From assembly GCF_900115625.1 (NCBI RefSeq), contig NZ_FOXD01000005.1, forward strand, positions 1-64,000: a DNA stretch of 64,000 nucleotides, in the 5' to 3' direction. Origin of the DNA: Salibacterium halotolerans (GTDB lineage Bacteria > Bacillota > Bacilli > Bacillales > Marinococcaceae). The notes below the pieces were generated by a model that made no database searches, was not told the DNA's origin, and worked only from the letters and a program-made list of their open reading frames with translations. Each line of letters begins with the position of its first letter. Position 1 is the first letter of the stretch. This document shows, one piece after another, positions 59,068 through 64,000 of this stretch. The translations under genes were made by a program, and so were the position numbers.

Positions 59068-61875
59068 ATGACAAGAAAATTTGTCGTTATTGACACGGAA
59101 ACGACAGGAAACGCTCCTAAAAAAGGAGATAAAATTATTCAGATAGGAGCGGCTCTCATCGAAGACGGCCGTATTGAAAAGGTATGGTCTTCGTTTATTC
59201 AGCCGCATTCTTCCATTCCTTTGTTTATCCAGCAGCTGACCGGTATTTCCTCTGAAGATGTTAAAACAGCCCCGGAATTTACCGACGTCGCGCCAATGCT
59301 CCGGGAGTGGCTGGAGGATTCCTATTTTGTCGCACATAACGTTCCATTTGATCTTCAATTTATAAATAGTGAACTTCAGGAAGCGGGGTTTCCGCCTTTT
59401 CAGGGAAGTGTACTGGACACCGTCGAGCTGTCCCGCATTCTTTTCCCGTCGGCTCCGGCGTATCAGCTCTCAAGGCTGACCCAGTGGCTCGGCATCTCCC
59501 ACAACCGTCCCCACCAGGCTGACAGCGACGCGTGGGTAACCGCCTCTTTACTTCTTCGGCTGCTTCATAAACTGGCTGGTCTTCCGGAAACGACGAAAAA
59601 GTGGTTTCATTCGCTCGCACCGCATCTTGAGAGTGATGTATCGGCAGTGATGAGAGAACCTGTCATCAAACAGGAAACAGTCACCAATTCTGATCCACGG
59701 TGGATGGAGTATAAAGGAATTGTATTTAAAAAACCGGATTCGGATGATACCGGTCAGGATAAAATGAAAGGTTGTGCTGGAGAAATAGACACGTTTTTCT
59801 CTTCAGACGGACCATTCGCTTCTGAAAAGGAAACATTTGAGTACAGAGAAGAACAGGCCGTGATGGCACGGAAAGTGGAGCAGGTGCTGCAGGAACGCAG
59901 CCATTTGCTGGTTGAGGCAGGACCCGGGATTGGCAAAACGCTCGCGTATCTCGTGCCCGCCCTTTATTTCAGTAAACGAACCGGTCAGTGTGTACTTGTT
60001 TCCACCAACACGATTTCACTACAGGAACAGCTGATGCAAAAAGAACTTCCGTTACTGGAAGAAGCTGTTCCATTTTCCTTTTCGATGATTCTTTTAAAAG
60101 GAAAAAGCAATTATCTCTCGCTGCGCCGGTTCCGCCAGGCAATCGGAACGGCAGCCGGTTCTTATGAAGAGGTTCTCACGATTGCACAAATTCTTGTCTG
60201 GATTCTTGAAACAAGTACCGGGGATGTTGAAGAAATCAATATTCCAGGCGGCGCAGGAAATGCCCTCTGGGAGAAAGTGTGCACCGATGACCTGGACAAG
60301 CGGGGGCATTTTCCATCATGGGAAGCGCTGGATTACTATCCCCGCGCCGTTCAGCATGCCGGACAGGCCGACATTGTGATTACCAACCACGCCCTGCTTT
60401 TTACAGACATGAAAAACGGTGGCGGTCTGCTTCCTTCCCACGATCATGTCGTCATTGACGAAGCTCATCACCTTGAGGAACTGGCTTCCCGGCATTTAGG
60501 TGTGGAAATCAGCTATTTTGATGTAAATCAGGCTCTGAACCGCCTCGGTGTTCTGGAAGACACCGGACTGTTTCAACGCCTTTTTGTGTTTGAACAGGAA
60601 AAAGCGGAACAGTACTCGATGACGTGGTTTCAAAAGAGACAGGATTATTTCACATTATTAAAGTATGAAATAGATGAACTGTTCCGGATGGTCCATGAAT
60701 TCTGTCTCAAACAGTCTGAACACGGGCACACGGACGTGGGACGGTTGTCGCTTCGTTATTTTCCAGCCCACATGAACCATCAGGCGTGGATGGGAATACA
60801 GGACGCGCTGGAGCGGGCGCTTGCCGTATTTTCAGAAGAAACAAGACAGTTCGAGTCTTTTTGCAGCAGCCTTTCCGCTCTGATTCATATGGATTCAGCA
60901 GAAAATGGACTGCTTCAGGATTTTGCTTCAGCTCTGGAGGAGGCAGCTAACCTGTTTGATTACCTTCATTCTTTATTTATGATAGAAGACTCCAACCATG
61001 TCTACTGGATGGAAGTAGAGAAGAAGGGAGCAGCGAATGCCGCGTATATATACCGGAGACCGGTCGATGTTTCGGATCTTCTTGCCGACCGGCTGTTTCA
61101 GGAGAAAGACAGTGTCATCATGACGTCGGCTTCCCTTACATTGAAAAACTCCTTTTCCCATGTCATTACAAAATGGGGGCTGGACGACTTTGTGCCTGAA
61201 ACGATGCAGCTTTTCAGCCCTTTTCCGATACATGAACAGGCAGAACTGCTCGTTCCACAGAATATGCCTTCGGTGAAAGACCGGTCGTTCATTGCAGATA
61301 CTGCTGAATTTATCTATCATACAGCCCACATCACCGAAGGGAAAATGCTGGTGCTTTTCACATCGTTTGATATGCTGAGGCGGACGTACGACCAATTGAA
61401 GCAGTGGGATGAGGAAAACCAGTTTTCCTTTATCGCCCAGGGAGTGAAAAGCGGGAGCCGCTCCCGTCTCATGAAGATGTTTAAGCAGCAGGAGCAGGCT
61501 GTACTGCTTGGAACAAATTCTTTCTGGGAAGGTATCGATCTGCCCGGTGAGGATCTGAGCTGCCTTATTATCGCAAGGCTGCCGTTTCCGCCTCCGGATG
61601 ATCCGATGACACAGGCGAGAATGGAAGCGGCGGAACAAAACGGTCTATCTTCGTTTCGAAACGTGTCTCTTCCCCAGGCGGTACTTCGATTTAAACAGGG
61701 ATTCGGCAGACTGATCCGCCACAGAAAAGACAGAGGAGTCGCTGTTGTGCTCGATGAAAGAATCATGACGGCCGGTTACGGAAAGACCTTTTTGGAGTCT
61801 ATACCGGAGCTGCCTGTGGTCCACCGGCCGGTCGATCATCTGCTGGATGATATAGCTTCATTTTTTTACGACTGA
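59068..61875 (+). CDS. dinG: DinG-type protein with N-terminal 3'-5' exonuclease domain
   Basis: Fusion of a DnaQ-like exonuclease (about 1-170: VIDTETTG at 7-14, AHNVPFDLQF, HQADSDAW) with an XPD-like superfamily 2 region: Walker A PGIGKT near 285-290, DEAH near 463-466, motif GTNSFWEGIDLPGEDL and GFGRLIRH. In B. subtilis and Staphylococcus this architecture lacks the iron-sulfur cysteines and helicase activity. I see no four-Cys cluster here either. 935 residues. ATG at 59068 with GGGGTG upstream. Confidence 0.92.
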   Translation: MTRKFVVIDTETTGNAPKKGDKIIQIGAALIEDGRIEKVWSSFIQPHSSIPLFIQQLTGISSEDVKTAPEFTDVAPMLREWLEDSYFVAHNVPFDLQFINSELQEAGFPPFQGSVLDTVELSRILFPSAPAYQLSRLTQWLGISHNRPHQADSDAWVTASLLLRLLHKLAGLPETTKKWFHSLAPHLESDVSAVMREPVIKQETVTNSDPRWMEYKGIVFKKPDSDDTGQDKMKGCAGEIDTFFSSDGPFASEKETFEYREEQAVMARKVEQVLQERSHLLVEAGPGIGKTLAYLVPALYFSKRTGQCVLVSTNTISLQEQLMQKELPLLEEAVPFSFSMILLKGKSNYLSLRRFRQAIGTAAGSYEEVLTIAQILVWILETSTGDVEEINIPGGAGNALWEKVCTDDLDKRGHFPSWEALDYYPRAVQHAGQADIVITNHALLFTDMKNGGGLLPSHDHVVIDEAHHLEELASRHLGVEISYFDVNQALNRLGVLEDTGLFQRLFVFEQEKAEQYSMTWFQKRQDYFTLLKYEIDELFRMVHEFCLKQSEHGHTDVGRLSLRYFPAHMNHQAWMGIQDALERALAVFSEETRQFESFCSSLSALIHMDSAENGLLQDFASALEEAANLFDYLHSLFMIEDSNHVYWMEVEKKGAANAAYIYRRPVDVSDLLADRLFQEKDSVIMTSASLTLKNSFSHVITKWGLDDFVPETMQLFSPFPIHEQAELLVPQNMPSVKDRSFIADTAEFIYHTAHITEGKMLVLFTSFDMLRRTYDQLKQWDEENQFSFIAQGVKSGSRSRLMKMFKQQEQAVLLGTNSFWEGIDLPGEDLSCLIIARLPFPPPDDPMTQARMEAAEQNGLSSFRNVSLPQAVLRFKQGFGRLIRHRKDRGVAVVLDERIMTAGYGKTFLESIPELPVVHRPVDHLLDDIASFFYD

Positions 61876-61886
61876 CAGGAGGGTGT

Positions 61887-63200
61887 GTGTTGCAGCACTT
61901 CATCATTGAAGATATTCATCTGCTTCCGGATGGCAGCAGAGAGTCCGTGCAGAAAAACTGCTATATGGAAATCAAAGACGGAATTATTGCGGAAGTGGAA
62001 ACGATGCCGGTCCCTGATCATAAACACGATCTTATTCCCCGTATACAGGGAAAAGGCAGATGGGTTCTTCCCGGCATGTACAATACACATATGCATACAC
62101 CGATGACGCTGCTGAGAGGTACAGCTGATGATGTTCCCCTTAAAGAGTGGCTCGAAAAAGAAATATGGCCCCGGGAGGCTGAACTGGACCGCGATATGGT
62201 GCAGGCCGGTACGGACCTTGCTCTGGCTGAAATGATCCGCTCGGGAACGACAGCCTTTCTGGATATGTATCATCTGCATATGGACCTTGTCTTTGAACAA
62301 ACGAGGCAGGCCGGCATGAAAGCAGTATTAAGCCGTGGGATGATCGGCTTTGGAGGACAGAAAGAATGGGAAGCGAAACTAAGCGGGGCGGTGGAACTTG
62401 CCCATTACTGGAATAAGGAAGGAAATGGTAAGATAAAGGGAATGCTCTTTCCGCATGCTCCTTATACGTGCCCTCCGGCATTCATGACGCAAATTGCATC
62501 TGCCGCCCGGGAACATGATTTGATGATCGGTACGCATGCTGCCGAAACTGCAGGAGAAGTCGAGGAGTATAAAGAGAATTACGGACGTACGCCGGCCGCC
62601 CATCTTGACGATCTTGGGTTTTACGAACAGCAGGCGGTATTGACTCATGGTGTTCACGTGTCAGAAGAAGAGATAAGCCTGCTGCAAAAGAAACGCGCCT
62701 TTATTTCCCATAATCCGATGAGCAATGCGAAACTGGGGTCCGGCACGGCGCCAATCAGCCGTTTTCTTGAAGCGGGCATTCCCGTCACTCTCGGCACGGA
62801 CAGCTCCGCATCCAACAACAACCTGGATATGTTCCAGGAAATGAGAATGGCTGCTCTTATGCAGAAGGGTGTCCGGATGGATCCCGGCGCAGTCGGGGCA
62901 GAAGACATTTTCCGGATGGCAACGCGAAATGGGGCGCATCTCCTTGGCTTTGAAGGAGATGGACTGCTTCAGCCCGGAGGCCCTGCTGATTTTATTATGC
63001 TGGATGCCGAAAAGCCCCATTTGCAGCCGGAACATCATATGGTGTCTCATGTTGTGTACGCCGCTTCCGGTCAGGACGTGACGGATGTATTTGTCGATGG
63101 AAACCAGCTCATGAAGGACAGGGAGCTCGTTACAATAGACGAAGAACGGATATTGTACAATGCCCGTTACCAGCACGAAAAACTGGAACAAAGACGGTGA
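61887..63200 (+). CDS. Amidohydrolase deaminase, MtaD/SAH deaminase type, possible aminofutalosine deaminase
   Basis: 437-residue TIM-barrel deaminase with all metal ligands: THMHTPM near 66-72, the His in PHAPYTC and GTHAAET, LTHGVHVS, and TLGTDSSASNNNLDM with the catalytic Asp. Close to methylthioadenosine/S-adenosylhomocysteine deaminases (COG0402). The same family supplies the aminodeoxyfutalosine deaminase of some futalosine pathways, which is plausible here because mqnA is in the window. GTG at 61887 or TTG at 61890. AGGAGGG precedes both. Confidence 0.8.
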   Translation: MLQHFIIEDIHLLPDGSRESVQKNCYMEIKDGIIAEVETMPVPDHKHDLIPRIQGKGRWVLPGMYNTHMHTPMTLLRGTADDVPLKEWLEKEIWPREAELDRDMVQAGTDLALAEMIRSGTTAFLDMYHLHMDLVFEQTRQAGMKAVLSRGMIGFGGQKEWEAKLSGAVELAHYWNKEGNGKIKGMLFPHAPYTCPPAFMTQIASAAREHDLMIGTHAAETAGEVEEYKENYGRTPAAHLDDLGFYEQQAVLTHGVHVSEEEISLLQKKRAFISHNPMSNAKLGSGTAPISRFLEAGIPVTLGTDSSASNNNLDMFQEMRMAALMQKGVRMDPGAVGAEDIFRMATRNGAHLLGFEGDGLLQPGGPADFIMLDAEKPHLQPEHHMVSHVVYAASGQDVTDVFVDGNQLMKDRELVTIDEERILYNARYQHEKLEQRR

Positions 63201-63231
63201 CGTGATGGACACAACAGAAAGGAAATGCAAT

Positions 63232-63708
63232 ATGAAGCGCTGGTTTCTTCTTACAGGAATAGCAGTCATACTGGCGGCAGGACTATCTTATCTCGGTTAT
63301 ACGATGGTTCGTTCCTCTCTGGCACAAACGCTGGATGAGGCGGAAAATATCGTCCTCGCTAAAGAGAATGTGACGTCGGTGCAGGAGTCTTATTACTTTC
63401 ATGGACAGGAAACGGTTTACAGCGTATACGCTGTGTTATCCGATGGTTCCGAAGAATGGTTCTTTGTGAAGGGAGGCAGTGCAGCCGCCCGTCTGCCCGC
63501 ACAGCAGAGCATATCATCCGCTGAAGCCAAAGAAATGGTCCGCAGCCGCTTTAACCGGCAGAGTATCCGCAGTATAAAACCGGGTTTCGAGAATGGCACC
63601 CCGTTGTATGAAGTGACGTTTGAAAATGACAATTCTCTTCATTACTATTATTTATCAATGAAAAATGGAGACTATATCAAACGGTACAGCATCCAGAAAT
63701 CCGGGTAG
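63232..63708 (+). CDS. ypmB: YpmB-like membrane-anchored PepSY protein
   Basis: 158 residues: one N-terminal membrane helix (about 4-24) and an extracytoplasmic domain with repeated PepSY/DUF5590-like pattern, ending in YYYLSMKNGDYIKRY, as in YpmB, always just before aspB. ATG at 63232 is preferred, because AAAGGAAA lies 8 bases upstream. An ATG nine codons earlier (63205) has no good site. ypmA is missing between dinG and this gene. Confidence 0.82.
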   Translation: MKRWFLLTGIAVILAAGLSYLGYTMVRSSLAQTLDEAENIVLAKENVTSVQESYYFHGQETVYSVYAVLSDGSEEWFFVKGGSAAARLPAQQSISSAEAKEMVRSRFNRQSIRSIKPGFENGTPLYEVTFENDNSLHYYYLSMKNGDYIKRYSIQKSG

Positions 63709-63762
63709 AATTACCTCCCGGGAAGAGCAGAAGAAAACCATACAGCATGGCACAAACGCTGC

Positions 63763-63791
63763 TTGAATTTAAACGAGGTTTTTATTACACT
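63763..63791 (+). promoter_or_regulatory. Candidate sigma-A promoter of aspB
   Basis: TTGAAT at 63763-63768, 17-base spacer, TACACT at 63786-63791, 44 bases before the start. Confidence 0.5.
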
Positions 63792-63834
63792 TACGATATC
63801 CTGTTTTGTAACGTAACGAGGAGGAATAGAGATT

Positions 63835-64000
63835 ATGGAGCTATCTAAAAGAGTATCGGCGCTTAGTCCGTCTTCCACTCTGGCGATTACGGCAAAAGCC
63901 AAGCAGTTAAAAGCCGAGGGGCATGATGTAATTGGCCTGGGCGCCGGCGAACCTGATTTCAACACGCCGTCGTACATAATAGAAGCAGCGGCCGCGTCCA
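63835..64000 (+). CDS. aspB: Aspartate aminotransferase, N-terminal part (cut by window end)
   Basis: PLP class I aminotransferase forming aspartate from oxaloacetate. The visible 55 residues start [20 protein letters not shown] and include [13 protein letters not shown], the substrate-binding loop of the 1-gamma aspartate aminotransferases. GAGGAGG precedes the ATG. The order dinG-ypmB-aspB is that of B. subtilis. The rest lies beyond position 64000. Confidence 0.95.
   Translation, partial: MELSKRVSALSPSSTLAITAKAKQLKAEGHDVIGLGAGEPDFNTPSYIIEAAAAS

Noticed and set aside
59009-59068. LexA box upstream of dinG
   Set aside because: No CGAAC-N4-GTTCG-like sequence is present in the gap, so SOS control is not supported from sequence.
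1-64000. CRISPR arrays, insertion sequences, prophage genes, tRNA or rRNA genes
   Set aside because: No spaced direct repeats, transposase motifs, phage genes or RNA gene signatures were found on either strand.

Overview
The window is chromosomal DNA from a spore-forming member of the Bacillaceae. Gene content and order follow the Bacillus subtilis ypb-recQ to aspB segment closely: sleB-ypeB, cmk, ypfD, der, gpsA, spoIVA, mtrAB, hepS/menG/hepT, ndk-cheR-aro-trp-hisC-tyrA, qcrABC, dapB-mgsA-bshB1-bshA-cca-birA, dinG, ypmB, aspB. Roughly balanced base composition, acidic proteins and an unusually acidic Gly/Ser tail on QcrC suggest a moderately halophilic or alkaliphilic lineage (Alkalicoccus or Salisediminibacterium-like). 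That placement is inference. I see no prophage, insertion sequence, CRISPR array, rRNA or tRNA.

Layout. 1-8.8 kb: a broken TatD-like remnant at the edge, family I pyrophosphatase, ferredoxin, ypbB-recQ, small membrane proteins, a phosphoesterase, a MecA paralogue, bacillithiol disulfide reductase YpdA, asparaginase and PrsW. 8.8-12 kb: a SAM-I (S-box) riboswitch driving metI-yitJ. 12-26 kb: germination genes sleB-ypeB, c-di-GMP receptor ypfA, cmk-plsC-ypfD-fni-yphA, der-plsY-gpsA-spoVIF, yphE-yphF and spoIVA. 26-32 kb: folE-mtrB followed by hepS-menG-mqnP-ubiX-mqnA-hepT, a menaquinone operon of the futalosine type. 32-45 kb: ndk, cheR, aroC-aroB-aroH, then a TRAP-controlled trpEDCFBA-hisC-tyrA operon. 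45-52 kb: a degenerate amidohydrolase-like gene, ypiA, ypiF, the qcrABC menaquinol:cytochrome c reductase, ypjA, ypjB and a YugP-type metallopeptidase. 52-64 kb: a YitT-family protein, ypjD, dapB, mgsA, bshB1-bshA, cca, birA, dinG, an MtaD-like deaminase, ypmB and the start of aspB.

How it fits together. Chorismate is made by AroB/AroC and consumed by TrpE, AroH and, unusually for this neighbourhood, MqnA. The TRAP regulator (mtrB) lies about 9 kb upstream of its own target, a leader with nine GAG and three UAG triplets followed by an attenuator. HepS/HepT make the polyprenyl tail, MqnP and UbiX serve the late futalosine pathway, MenG finishes menaquinone, and QcrABC oxidises it. Bacillithiol synthesis (BshA, BshB1) and recycling (YpdA) are both present. 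Relative to B. subtilis, hbs, aroE (EPSP synthase), ypiB, panBCD and ypmA are absent from their usual places.

The most interesting undescribed signal is a shared architecture at spoVIF, ypjB and the unknown gene at 45046. Each has a CATA(G/T)AATG box 11-12 nt before a Shine-Dalgarno arm, and a perfect complement of that arm lies upstream of the box. Read-through RNA would hide the ribosome site, whereas RNA started at the local box would not. Other leads are a terminator-capped RNA candidate at 44857-44952 with a C-rich loop, a structured cmk leader, and cre-like sites at ndk and in the 44.9 kb terminator.
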